Of a DNA stretch of 64,000 bases, positions 25,601 to 33,028 are shown one piece after another (positions within the stretch are counted from its first letter, which is position 1; every line of letters starts with the position of its first letter). The notes under the pieces are model-generated. The model was not told where the DNA came from. It saw only the letters and a program-made list of their open reading frames with translations, and made no database searches. The position numbers and the translations under genes are program-made. Source of the DNA: an uncultured Clostridia bacterium (GTDB taxonomy: Bacteria; Bacillota; Clostridia; Christensenellales; UBA1242); the NCBI GenBank assembly GCA_944381185.1, contig CALWKE010000001.1:392939-456938 (forward strand), written 5' to 3'.

Positions 25601-27098
25601 TAAATGAATAACTTCCATAACCTGTATATCCATAAGGAATATCGGCAAGATACCATTTCGCAACTTTATAAGTTGTGTCGTTTTGCAATCTATCTAAATT
25701 ATAACTCGGTGCAGATTTATCAATAGTAAACTTGCTTATGGTTGTGTTGCCTGCAAGGTCAGTTATTGTAACAGTGTAATTGCCTTCATCAGTTAGCCAA
25801 GTTCCACTTGTAAGTTCTTGTGTAATTCCATTGAAAGTGTAGGTTGCAACTTCTGGACTTTCGGTTGCTTCATCGTATGAAAACAGTATTTGCACTTCAT
25901 CTTTAAAAATGCCTTGATTTATTGTTTGTGTTTTTGCACCATTTGCGTTTGTAGTTATTGTGCCAATTTTTCTTGTATCAAAAGCATTTTCATTATGATA
26001 AGCAAAATCTATTTCTGGCAACTCTGTATCCACCATACAATAGTAAGTGGTGTAAACATTTTCGGCCCCATTTTCAATTGCAACTTTGGTATATCCTTCA
26101 TCGCTTATTTCAATGTGATGACCGTCCTTATAAGGGACTACACTTGTTCCGTATTGCGGGGTTGCTTGCACATCATTTATCTTCACATAGTTATTAAGGT
26201 TGCTTGCAATAACAGTGAATGTCTTAGGCGAATAGTAGGCGGTTCTTCCATTGTAAATCCCTTTGGTTGCGTTAGAAACAAGCTCATTGACCCAATCTCG
26301 TTCGCCTATTGTGATATAATTTGTCAAGTTGGCCGAAACAGATGTATCTCCACCCGTGTTACCCCAGAATGTATTTTTATATTGTCCTGTCGCACTTAAA
26401 TTAACTGCAAGACAATCATAAGTGTCAGCGTCAGTATTGTAAGTGTCGTCATACATAATAGTTACAAGTGTGCGAGTTTTATCTGTTGGATTTTCTGGCA
26501 AATCATAAACCATACTCATAGTGCCTGTCGCGTCAGAAAAATAATAAGTGCATTTTAACTCGGCACCACTTTTAAATTTAGCTTGTTGGTCAGTCCATAG
26601 GAAACCTGCGTTTGATTTGATAGGCAACTTCGTTTCAATGGAATAAATATAACTTGGATAATTTACGATTTCATCAGCAAGATTTGCTTTATCTGTTGAA
26701 ACATCTAAAATACCATCGTCATCATAAATCACACGCCCATCAGTTCTCATAATTCTAAAATATCTTATAAAGGAAGCATATTTAAAGCCATTCCAACTTT
26801 TGGAGTCGCGAACAACATTATAAACGCCTATGGATTTATAAGCTCTAAGTGCGCCACTTGCATATGGGCTATCGGCAGAAAGATTAGAGTTTGAATAATC
26901 AACTGTTATATCGGGACCTAAAACAACACCGGGATTTAATGGGTCATCAAGTCCAACAATAGGTCCAATAATCACTCCCATTGTAGAGCTTCCACCACGC
27001 CTTATGATTGTAGCGTGTCCAGTTGCAACAAGTATGAAAGGTATTAAACAAATTGCACAGAGTAAAAACAGTGAAATTCGTTTTAGTGTTTTTCTCAT
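22662..27098 (-). CDS. Giant surface protein with Ig-like repeats and C-terminal membrane anchor
   Basis: The 1478-residue protein has a signal peptide (residues 1-29, ending TGHA), a non-repetitive region to about 420, and then Ig-like repeats. Repeat units carry phrases such as GVSHNGKTNGNV, GVEPNGKTGGSV, GVKNFGTTSKSA and GVTNGGTTKKVV, each followed by a G-x-Y-x-V-x-x-x-D-x-x-G-N block and F-x-I-D-x-T-P-P linkers. The end has a membrane helix (about 1418-1439) and a strongly acidic cytoplasmic tail; no LPXTG is seen. It overlaps the coupling-protein stop by 4 bases (ATGA). In a mobilizable element it may promote mating-pair contact or host adhesion; this is inference. Confidence 0.85.
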   Translation of the reverse strand: MRKTLKRISLFLLCAICLIPFILVATGHATIIRRGGSSTMGVIIGPIVGLDDPLNPGVVLGPDITVDYSNSNLSADSPYASGALRAYKSIGVYNVVRDSKSWNGFKYASFIRYFRIMRTDGRVIYDDDGILDVSTDKANLADEIVNYPSYIYSIETKLPIKSNAGFLWTDQQAKFKSGAELKCTYYFSDATGTMSMVYDLPENPTDKTRTLVTIMYDDTYNTDADTYDCLAVNLSATGQYKNTFWGNTGGDTSVSANLTNYITIGERDWVNELVSNATKGIYNGRTAYYSPKTFTVIASNLNNYVKINDVQATPQYGTSVVPYKDGHHIEISDEGYTKVAIENGAENVYTTYYCMVDTELPEIDFAYHNENAFDTRKIGTITTNANGAKTQTINQGIFKDEVQILFSYDEATESPEVATYTFNGITQELTSGTWLTDEGNYTVTITDLAGNTTISKFTIDKSAPSYNLDRLQNDTTYKVAKWYLADIPYGYTGYGSYSFKEQADALSFACSIERQNCVTEYYLENIEDFTNTHLIASGNEVKVGKYWYYKSRENPNLYVYYFDKNSLNEAINYYAKDFVSDEQIYKQNSSIYPNNYGNTIDESVYDNIVEVKGVKAYLATNFIFRQTDTNESYKIYCDYQKGGPEEWLELQYNIALKNQLTTHGLYKIKEVDYVGHSTTYFVYLDLQSPMVDFEAKVYGSDKTISQSISINDIPQNGELVFYYEDFSITQIIEDDKWWTMEIRLPNGTTQRYTYLDTLPNFDKLGSGEYAISVADRTNTAFKFKVCLLGTAPEVIFENINSNTALQVTINNTDDTNIITDIKIYRNDICLNSNIGYDEFPDDDTNELIFISPNTLSYTFHRGGIYIVELTDNYGRTLTYEYKFEKDLPVGYLTGVSHNGKTNGNVMFTFDNSKYEAIATKNNELYIAEQEKNNNVANLYFYPEENTEFVYIITLIDRTDTENYNTYKFTIKTIKPIINLFGVEPNGKTGGSVYATWEQNDEQYTARYTLNGNTQEYRKGQILTVAGSYTIKLSDELGNTSYVNFTIDKTIDFTIADISGNTYKIEDIEFINFGIRILEDEPLNITIKKDNSQIDYEFGLIISDEGFYSVTLVDEFNNTLYFTFTIDTTPPVATLYGVKNFGTTSKSAWVASMESGLTCYYILDDVKFEYKLGTELKASGNYKVFVEDRAKNVTTFEFAIDNTIAYDINTYHGGISNGGVRIIAYENLRIVMYKDGQPFDYSFEQILNEDGEYSFTLVDDLGNKTSSFFSIITKKQKNLSHILQENISVKSITKNDEIYQLELTENKLYLYDEGEYKVTILDENFNKEYSFEITIDTTPPTLELVGVTNGGTTKKVVIMKNVSEEPYSIYITVDGIPFEYKLGDEIEKSGQFIVVLTDEAGNSTTYTFERLYSLNGPSIAVLAGLGGLVVLLIVLLIKSRHHYYKDEIVEEEIEETVIEDNFLDDNPESDENSENDEQN

Positions 27099-29245
27099 TT
27101 TATTAACCTCATAATTTGTTCAGCTTTAATTCGTATATTTTTCAAATCTTTATCTTCTTCATTTAATTTTTCTAATCCGTTAATAAAATCACATATTTGT
27201 TTAAAATCTTTGTTTTCTATTGCTTTTAAAATAGAAAGTTTAACTTCAAATGCTCCATATTGCTCAAAATCAAATTTTTCAATTTGAATTTTAAAATTTT
27301 CAATAAATGGAGCTATTTCTGCATAATTATTTTGTTTTTTTGTTGAATTTTTGCTTTTATTTCGGTCTAACATATTGTAAAAGACTTTTTCTTCGTTGAA
27401 ATACTTCCCAGCAGAAAGTAATTGATTTGTCTTTTCAAGCACAAAATATTTACTCTTAAAACTTGGTGTAAATTTTGACTTGATTGGCGGAAATCCAAAG
27501 ACATTGACTATTGCATTGCCCATATTATTTGCACTGTTTAATTGTTGTAATTCAGTTGGGTAAATAAGTGGTCTTTCTTTAACACTTACAGAGCTTCCCA
27601 TACCATCATTTGAAGATGAAAAGCTAACATTTCTTTGAATTATTGAGAAATTTCCACATTTTTTAGAAAATTCTTCAATTGTTTTCAAGTCTGTTGTTCC
27701 AATAAAAATTTGGATATTACAGTTTGATTTGATAATATCTGCGCTTTTGTCATCGTAAACTTTTGCCAGTTGTGCATAGGATTGAACTACAAGTGCAAGC
27801 CAAATTTTTCGGCTTCTACCAACAGTTATCATTTGTTCGAGTTTGTGGACTTTTGGCAAGTTTCCAAACTCGTCAAGCAGAAAATAGACACTTCTTGGCA
27901 AAGATAAATCGGGATATGTGTTTGCTTTTGCGACAAGGGCTTTATATGCTTGCAAAATAACCATTGCCGCTAAGGTGTGCCTTGTCTCTTTTTCATCTGG
28001 AATTTGCAAAAACAGAGCAGTGGGTTTTGTTGCAATATCTCCAAAGTTTATTTCATTTGCAGATGTAAGAGAACAAATGCTCATATCTGCGAATAATGAG
28101 AGTTTATCAAAGATAGTAGAAAGATAAGAGCCACGAGTTTTATCACTGGCATCTAATACTTGTTTTGACAAACTAACACTCTTTGAGATTGGGCTTCTAT
28201 GCTGAAAGTATTCCATAAGGTCCTCACAATCATTTTGAGTGTTGGTTGCAATCTTCATTATATTAAAGAAATTAAATTTTTCTTTTGTCATACCAAGCTC
28301 TGGATTTTCACTATCTTCAAGCATAGCAAGACATATTGCAAGAATAAAATTCTTGGCGCCACTTTCCCAAATTGGCTCGCTTTTGTTTGTTACAGGGCAC
28401 AGAACAGAACAAATATCGTTTAAGTCCTCATAAACTTCATCAAAAATTTCTTGTTTTCTAACTTGCACAGCAGAATTTTTTTCATCTTCGTTATAGTAAA
28501 TTTTATCTTCAAATACATAATAGCCTTCTTCTTCATTTATCCTAACCTTGTCACCAAGTGAAAGCATTTCTTGATACATCTCAAAAGGTCTTTCAAGCGG
28601 GTTCCACCTAATTGAGCAATAAGGGTTTCTTAAATCAAGGATTTTGACTTCATATCCACGATTTATAAGGCTTTTTGCGTGCAGGGAATATAATTCACCT
28701 TTCGGGTCGGAAATGAGCATTGACGGTCGATTTTGAGTATTTGAGAGTATTTGTATTGTTGGATTGATAAAAGTTGTTGTCTTACCAGAGCCAGTTGTTC
28801 CTATGATAAGAGTGTGAGCAGGTTTTGAAAAAGTTATTTCATAACCTTTCTTTGTTTCTTCAGCTTTTATCGGTATCCCTTCAATATCCGTATTTGGCAG
28901 TTTGCTATATTCAACGGTTTTAAAGTTTTGTTGTAATTCTTTGTCCGTTTGAAAGTGTGCTTGTTCAAGTCCAGTGTATATTTCTTTGTCCTTTTCAGTT
29001 GCTGTCATAATCTTTTTAGGATTTTTACCCACACCTTTATACCAAGCGAAAACAAAAATAAGAGATATTATTGCAAAAAATTCAAAAGTGTAGAGCCAAG
29101 TTTTGCCATTTAAGATTAGTGCAGTGTCAAAAGTAAATTCCGCTTTAAATCCACTTGAAACAAACATATTGACAAGATAGCCAAAACAAAAACAAATGAT
29201 GAATAAACTTGCAAATAGCAATAGTCTTTTAACAAACTTATTCAA
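27095..29245 (-). CDS. VirD4/TraG-like type IV coupling protein
   Basis: The 716-residue protein has two N-terminal membrane helices (about 8-30 and 50-70), Walker A IIGTTGSGKTTTF (about 148-160), Walker B YFLLDEFGNLPKV and the coupling-protein region QSYAQLAKVYDDKSADII. It links the relaxase-DNA complex to a secretion channel. It overlaps the relaxase end by 8 bases. No other secretion genes are present, so the element should borrow the channel of a resident conjugative element while supplying its own coupling protein. Confidence 0.93.
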   Translation of the reverse strand: MNKFVKRLLLFASLFIICFCFGYLVNMFVSSGFKAEFTFDTALILNGKTWLYTFEFFAIISLIFVFAWYKGVGKNPKKIMTATEKDKEIYTGLEQAHFQTDKELQQNFKTVEYSKLPNTDIEGIPIKAEETKKGYEITFSKPAHTLIIGTTGSGKTTTFINPTIQILSNTQNRPSMLISDPKGELYSLHAKSLINRGYEVKILDLRNPYCSIRWNPLERPFEMYQEMLSLGDKVRINEEEGYYVFEDKIYYNEDEKNSAVQVRKQEIFDEVYEDLNDICSVLCPVTNKSEPIWESGAKNFILAICLAMLEDSENPELGMTKEKFNFFNIMKIATNTQNDCEDLMEYFQHRSPISKSVSLSKQVLDASDKTRGSYLSTIFDKLSLFADMSICSLTSANEINFGDIATKPTALFLQIPDEKETRHTLAAMVILQAYKALVAKANTYPDLSLPRSVYFLLDEFGNLPKVHKLEQMITVGRSRKIWLALVVQSYAQLAKVYDDKSADIIKSNCNIQIFIGTTDLKTIEEFSKKCGNFSIIQRNVSFSSSNDGMGSSVSVKERPLIYPTELQQLNSANNMGNAIVNVFGFPPIKSKFTPSFKSKYFVLEKTNQLLSAGKYFNEEKVFYNMLDRNKSKNSTKKQNNYAEIAPFIENFKIQIEKFDFEQYGAFEVKLSILKAIENKDFKQICDFINGLEKLNEEDKDLKNIRIKAEQIMRLIK

Positions 29246-30410
29246 GATAGCCTTCTTCCCTTAATCTCTTGTAGTTTGCTTCTTCAAGTCTTTCTCTATA
29301 TTCCGCAAAAGCATTTACAATTTCCTTATTAACCAAGTCATTAAGTTGCATACACTTGTTGATGAGTATTTTTCTTTTTTTCTTTTCTATGTGTTTTAAT
29401 ATTAACCTATTTCTTGTTTCGTAATTAAATTTATTCTGTTTGGTCTTAATATCTTTGGCAGCAAGAATGACAATGTTTCCAAGCCTTCTATAAAGGTCCT
29501 TCATACATTTTTCGTATAAGAGTTTATCCGAACAGTCAACCTTGATTTTTGCATAGGCTTTAAGCAATTCCGTATCCCTTTTTGAAAGGATATGCTCAAA
29601 GTCGCTAACTTTTCGTTTTAGCTCTGGATTTGACACAATTATAGACTTCACAATATTGTCAATCATCGGCCTATGTTCAGCCATATTTTCGCTATCATAA
29701 GACAGTCGTCCTTTAATTGGCAGAACAATAATAAGTTTATTTATTTTGTTCATATAAGCTCCGTCATTAAATGATTTTTTCAATAAATTTGTTATTTCTT
29801 TTCTATTTTCAAAAATATTAAAATTTCTACTAATAAAATATTTTTCTATATCAATTTTAAATTGATTTATTGCGTCAATATCAATATAACCGTCCGAAAA
29901 TTGCTTAAATCTGCTACTTTGCTTATACCTAAGGGGCTCTTTTTCAAAAAATGAAAAGTGAATATGTTTGTTGTCTGTGTTCTCGTGAAGTCCAGCAAAC
30001 CAAACAATATTTTCTGGGTCAAGATTTGCATTTTTGAAAAATTTGGGTAGTTGGCTTTTCATCAGTTCATAAGCTTTTTCGTATGTGTCGCAATTTACAT
30101 TTCCAAAATACTCTGTAAAGGATATAACACCATGCCAAATAGTGCTCTTTGTTGTTCTTAGATTAGTTCTCAATTCTTTTATTTGTTCTGCATTTAATAG
30201 GCCATTTTTATTAAAAATGCCTTTACTTTTCTCGTTATTTCCAGAATAGGCGACATAATCTAACTTTTCCTTACTACCAGTGTTTACATATTTAACATAG
30301 TCATATTCCTTGTTAGAACTATAAAATCTTCTTGCTTCAAGGTCTTTTGATACTGACTTATCAAGATTTTCAACATAGCCTAAAAAGAGATTTACATTTG
30401 GAACACTCAT
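29238..30410 (-). CDS. MobP-type (MobL-like) relaxase, element B
   Basis: The 390-residue relaxase carries HENTDNKHIHFSFFEKEPL (about residues 155-173), the three-His metal motif, and the N-terminal RFYSSNKEYDYVKYVNTG. It is a paralogue of the element A relaxase over its whole length. The start overlaps the MobC stop (ATGA). It ends in EEGYLE without the SSDFEM tail of relaxase A. Confidence 0.92.
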   Translation of the reverse strand: MSVPNVNLFLGYVENLDKSVSKDLEARRFYSSNKEYDYVKYVNTGSKEKLDYVAYSGNNEKSKGIFNKNGLLNAEQIKELRTNLRTTKSTIWHGVISFTEYFGNVNCDTYEKAYELMKSQLPKFFKNANLDPENIVWFAGLHENTDNKHIHFSFFEKEPLRYKQSSRFKQFSDGYIDIDAINQFKIDIEKYFISRNFNIFENRKEITNLLKKSFNDGAYMNKINKLIIVLPIKGRLSYDSENMAEHRPMIDNIVKSIIVSNPELKRKVSDFEHILSKRDTELLKAYAKIKVDCSDKLLYEKCMKDLYRRLGNIVILAAKDIKTKQNKFNYETRNRLILKHIEKKKRKILINKCMQLNDLVNKEIVNAFAEYRERLEEANYKRLREEGYLE

Positions 30411-30847
30411 TTTTTACTATATGTTTTTAAAATTTCCTCAAAAATCTCTTCAAGTCGTTCTGGCAGGTCATCATACATTCCCGCTTCGACAAAATCTTTC
30501 TTTCGTGGAGCATTGTCAGAGATTCCAAGCAACATATTGTAATTGCAAGATAAGAGTTTTTGATTGACAATGTTATTTGCCACCATTTCTTTTGCATTAT
30601 CTTCGCTTTGCTTGATAAGGTCATTCAATCTCTCGGCAGTGTTGTGGATTTCCTCATAAAGTTCGTCTAAGTTTTGAATTTTCTTTGCTCCGTCTAAATC
30701 TCGTTCAAGAGTTTCAACGCCCTTTGTTAAACAAGCAACCAAGAATTGATTTTTTGTTGTAAAGAAATCATCATATCTTTTATAAAGGTCGCTAATTCGT
30801 TTTACAAGTTTGGCGTCATAAATTCTAACCGTGTATTGTTCTTGCAT
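30407..30847 (-). CDS. MobC-like relaxosome accessory protein, element B
   Basis: The 146-residue protein starts with YTVRIYDAKLVKRISDLYK, which fits a ribbon-helix-helix DNA-binding start, then helices with coiled-coil character (EIHNTAERLNDLIKQSEDN). It has a strong AAGGAG site and is first of a run of four overlapping genes (mobC, relaxase, coupling protein, surface protein). Role by position and similarity to the element A gene. Confidence 0.7.
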   Translation of the reverse strand: MQEQYTVRIYDAKLVKRISDLYKRYDDFFTTKNQFLVACLTKGVETLERDLDGAKKIQNLDELYEEIHNTAERLNDLIKQSEDNAKEMVANNIVNQKLLSCNYNMLLGISDNAPRKKDFVEAGMYDDLPERLEEIFEEILKTYSKK

Positions 30848-30984
30848 AATTTCTCCTTTTTGTTAGATTTGAATTTTTTATAAAATCCAGAAAACTTTCT
30901 TGCCCCTTCACTTTATTAACTACAAACTTTTTGTTTTCTACAATGGGGTTTTAAAGATTTTTTTAAAAAAAGTTGAAAAAATTT

Positions 30985-31494
30985 TTAATTTTCAGTGTTT
31001 TTGATGTTGTTTTTTATATTTTTTTCGGCTCTTAACAATCTTCCAGAAACAGCTTGTTGAGAAATGCCAAGTTCTTCAGCAATGTCATTTTCCGATTTAT
31101 TTTCATAAAAAGTTTTCTCAACAACTTCTCTTTGAGTAGGCGTCAAGGTGCATAGTGAGTTTTCAATTAAAGTGCGGTAGTGTTCACTCACTGCCATATC
31201 AATAAGTTCTTTTTCTTTGTTTTCTAAAATAACTTGTGGATTAGAGCTTTCATCTGCCAAAAACTTTTCATTTTCTGGCTTACTCTCATTGAATATGTTC
31301 TCAAACTGTTTATTATAGAAATCATATTGATTTTGTTTTCTACGTCTCTGTTGCTCATCTGCCTTCATAAAAAGTGCAACTTCCTTTGTAACATCAAGTT
31401 TAATCCATTGTTTGTGAATTCTATCAAAGTAATCAATAGTTACCATTTCTTTGCTATCATCTTGTTTTTGTGCTAAATTTTTATCTTCATTCAT
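30985..31494 (-). CDS. Sigma-70 region 4-like regulator, element B
   Basis: The C-terminal region of this 169-residue protein (LTPTQREVVEKTFYEN, then DIAEELGISQQAVSGRLLRA) is a sigma-70 region 4 helix-turn-helix; no region 2 is seen. It overlaps the preceding HTH gene by 4 bases (ATGA). It is the counterpart of the 5356-6087 gene of element A. Confidence 0.8.
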   Translation of the reverse strand: MNEDKNLAQKQDDSKEMVTIDYFDRIHKQWIKLDVTKEVALFMKADEQQRRRKQNQYDFYNKQFENIFNESKPENEKFLADESSNPQVILENKEKELIDMAVSEHYRTLIENSLCTLTPTQREVVEKTFYENKSENDIAEELGISQQAVSGRLLRAEKNIKNNIKNTEN

Positions 31495-31856
31495 CTTCTA
31501 TTCTCCTTAATGTCGGGCAGGGAATATCTTTCAATTAAAGAGCTAATAAGGTCTTGATAATCACAATTGCTTTCAGACTTCTGCAAAAGTTTGAGAGCTC
31601 GGCCGATGATTTGCAGTTCATCGTTTGTGAGAGTTTGACCTTGATAAACATAGCACTTGTCTAAATAAACTCCGCCTCGTGTTATGCCACCACAAAAAGT
31701 TTGGATAGGATAGCGAAAAGATAGAGATTGAATATGTCTTTTTACTGTTGAGCGAGAAACTTCGACTTCATCTGCAATTTCATTTATAGTATGAATTTTG
31801 CAATCCGAAAGAATATTCAAAATATCAGCAGTAATGCTTGATTTTCTCAAATCCAT
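31491..31856 (-). CDS. HTH_11-type transcriptional regulator, element B
   Basis: The 121-residue protein has an N-terminal winged helix (ADILNILSDCKIHTINEIAD, VSRSTVKRHIQSL) like the DNA-binding half of WYL/DeoR-type regulators, with no WYL domain following. It has an ideal AGGAGGTGAT ribosome binding site. It leads the short operon with the sigma-like gene and probably controls mobilization genes. Confidence 0.7.
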   Translation of the reverse strand: MDLRKSSITADILNILSDCKIHTINEIADEVEVSRSTVKRHIQSLSFRYPIQTFCGGITRGGVYLDKCYVYQGQTLTNDELQIIGRALKLLQKSESNCDYQDLISSLIERYSLPDIKENRR

Positions 31857-31978
31857 TCGCTATCACCTCCTTTTAGTTTTTGTTTTGACAAGCTCATCTT
31901 AGCAATGTCGCTGGCTCACCATTTGACCCAGCGGGAAAACTTTTTTAATTTTTTCAAAAAATTTTTTACACAAAAAAT

Positions 31979-32076
31979 CCCAAGCGATTTAATGATGTTC
32001 GCTTGGGAAATTTGATGAAATTTGTCGAAATAAAAAATCCCAGCGACCGATTGTAAATTTCAACCGGAACGCTGGG
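31979..32076. terminator. Two adjacent hairpins between the mobilization and lexA operons
   Basis: CCCAAGCGA (31979-31987) pairs with TCGCTTGGG (31999-32007). CCCAGCG (32039-32045) pairs with CGCTGGG (32070-32076). Each is preceded by AAAAAAT on the plus strand, so on the minus strand each ends in a T run, consistent with terminators of the lexA-zinc ribbon transcript. Confidence 0.65.
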
Positions 32077-32094
32077 TTCGCTAATGGTTAAGTT

Positions 32095-32283
32095 TTAGTC
32101 TATGAATTCCATAACAATATAAAGTTGTTTTTTGCATTTTAGACACTTCATATCGTGAACAAAATGCTTTTTCCTTAGACGAATGGGTTTTGCTATAAGC
32201 ACTTTATTGACTGCGCTACTATCACTTGAAACGCATTCGCCTAAACAACGCCCACAATGTGGGCAATATAGTTTGTTAGTCAA
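32095..32283 (-). CDS. Small zinc-ribbon protein downstream of lexA
   Basis: The 62-residue protein has two Cys pairs, CPHCGRC (residues 7-13) and CLKCKK near the C-terminus, forming a zinc ribbon like phage Com-type proteins. It starts at TTG 32283 with AGGAGG 8 bases upstream, the site lying at the lexA stop, so it is coupled to lexA. Function unknown. Confidence 0.65.
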   Translation of the reverse strand: MTNKLYCPHCGRCLGECVSSDSSAVNKVLIAKPIRLRKKHFVHDMKCLKCKKQLYIVMEFID

Positions 32284-32295
32284 TTTCTTCGCCTC

Positions 32296-32892
32296 CTAAA
32301 AACTATGGATTACGTGTTTAACAACTCCTTGAATTATAACATCATTAGTAATTATGTCTTGATAATTTGGGTTTTCAGGGTGCAATATAATTTGACCTTT
32401 CTTTTTGTAAAATGTTTTAACGGTTGCAGAGTCCTCAATAAGAGCCACCACAATATCGCCATTATCAGCAGTTTCACAAATGTTGGCCACAATTATATCA
32501 CCGTCATTTATGCCTACACCAATCATACTGTCGCCACACGCTCGTAACAGCATAACCTTTTCATTACCAAAAATAGCTGCAGGCAATTGATAGGTCCCTT
32601 CAATGTTTTCTTCTGCAAGTATAGGAGTTCCGCAAGCAATAGTTCCGACTAACGGGGCGATTATTGTCTTTCCTTTGCTTAGTTTGCTTGGTATGATTAT
32701 TTTTCCAAAAGAATTTTTTTCTAACATTCCTCGTTCTTGTAAGATATTTACATACTTTTGTGCGGTTGCAAGGCTTGGGAAACAACAGCCTTTTGCAATT
32801 TGCCTAAATGACGGAGAACGACCTTCTTCCTTTTGAAATTGTCTAATAAAGTCCAAAACCTTTATAACTTTATCTTCGCTAATCACTTTCAT
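32296..32892 (-). CDS. LexA-like self-cleaving repressor
   Basis: The 198-residue repressor has a LexA-type winged helix (SPSFRQIAKGCCFPSLATAQ) and an S24 peptidase domain with cleavage region IACGTP (Cys87-Gly88), catalytic Ser122 (CGDSMIG) and Lys159 (SATVKTFYK). The ATG at 32892 is used because AGGAG lies 7 bases before it; the upstream ATG 32913 sits inside the operator. It probably represses the element and responds to DNA damage through RecA. Its promoter contains a typical SOS box. Confidence 0.88.
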   Translation of the reverse strand: MKVISEDKVIKVLDFIRQFQKEEGRSPSFRQIAKGCCFPSLATAQKYVNILQERGMLEKNSFGKIIIPSKLSKGKTIIAPLVGTIACGTPILAEENIEGTYQLPAAIFGNEKVMLLRACGDSMIGVGINDGDIIVANICETADNGDIVVALIEDSATVKTFYKKKGQIILHPENPNYQDIITNDVIIQGVVKHVIHSF

Positions 32893-32907
32893 ACCAACTC
32901 CTAATAT

Positions 32908-32965
32908 AAACATACGGTGTGTATGTTTATGCGATTATTATAGAACAAATGTTCAATTAAAACAA
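32908..32965 (-). promoter_or_regulatory. lexA promoter with SOS box and second palindrome
   Basis: On the minus strand, -35 TTGTTT (32960-32965) and -10 TATAAT (32937-32942) are 17 bases apart. Within the spacer, GAACAAATGTTC (32943-32954) matches the Gram-positive LexA box GAAC-N4-GTTC. Downstream of the -10, AAACATAC and GTATGTTT (32908-32928) form a perfect 8-bp inverted repeat with a 5-base gap. Two different repressors, or host LexA plus the element repressor, may act here. Confidence 0.75.
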
Positions 32966-32978
32966 TTGTTTTTAAATA

Positions 32979-33013
32979 AAAAAACGGACTTCAGTATTTG
33001 AAATCCGTTTTTT
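32979..33013 (-). terminator. Terminator of the BREX operon
   Basis: AAACGGA (32982-32988) pairs with TCCGTTT (33004-33010), flanked by A and T runs, 15 bases past the brxL stop. Confidence 0.85.
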
Positions 33014-33028
33014 AGGATTTAATAAATA

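Noticed and set aside
31979..32076. Two successive CCCA-type hairpins considered as a CRISPR-like array
   Set aside because: There are only two units, the stems differ in sequence, spacing is short and no cas genes are present. They fit terminators.
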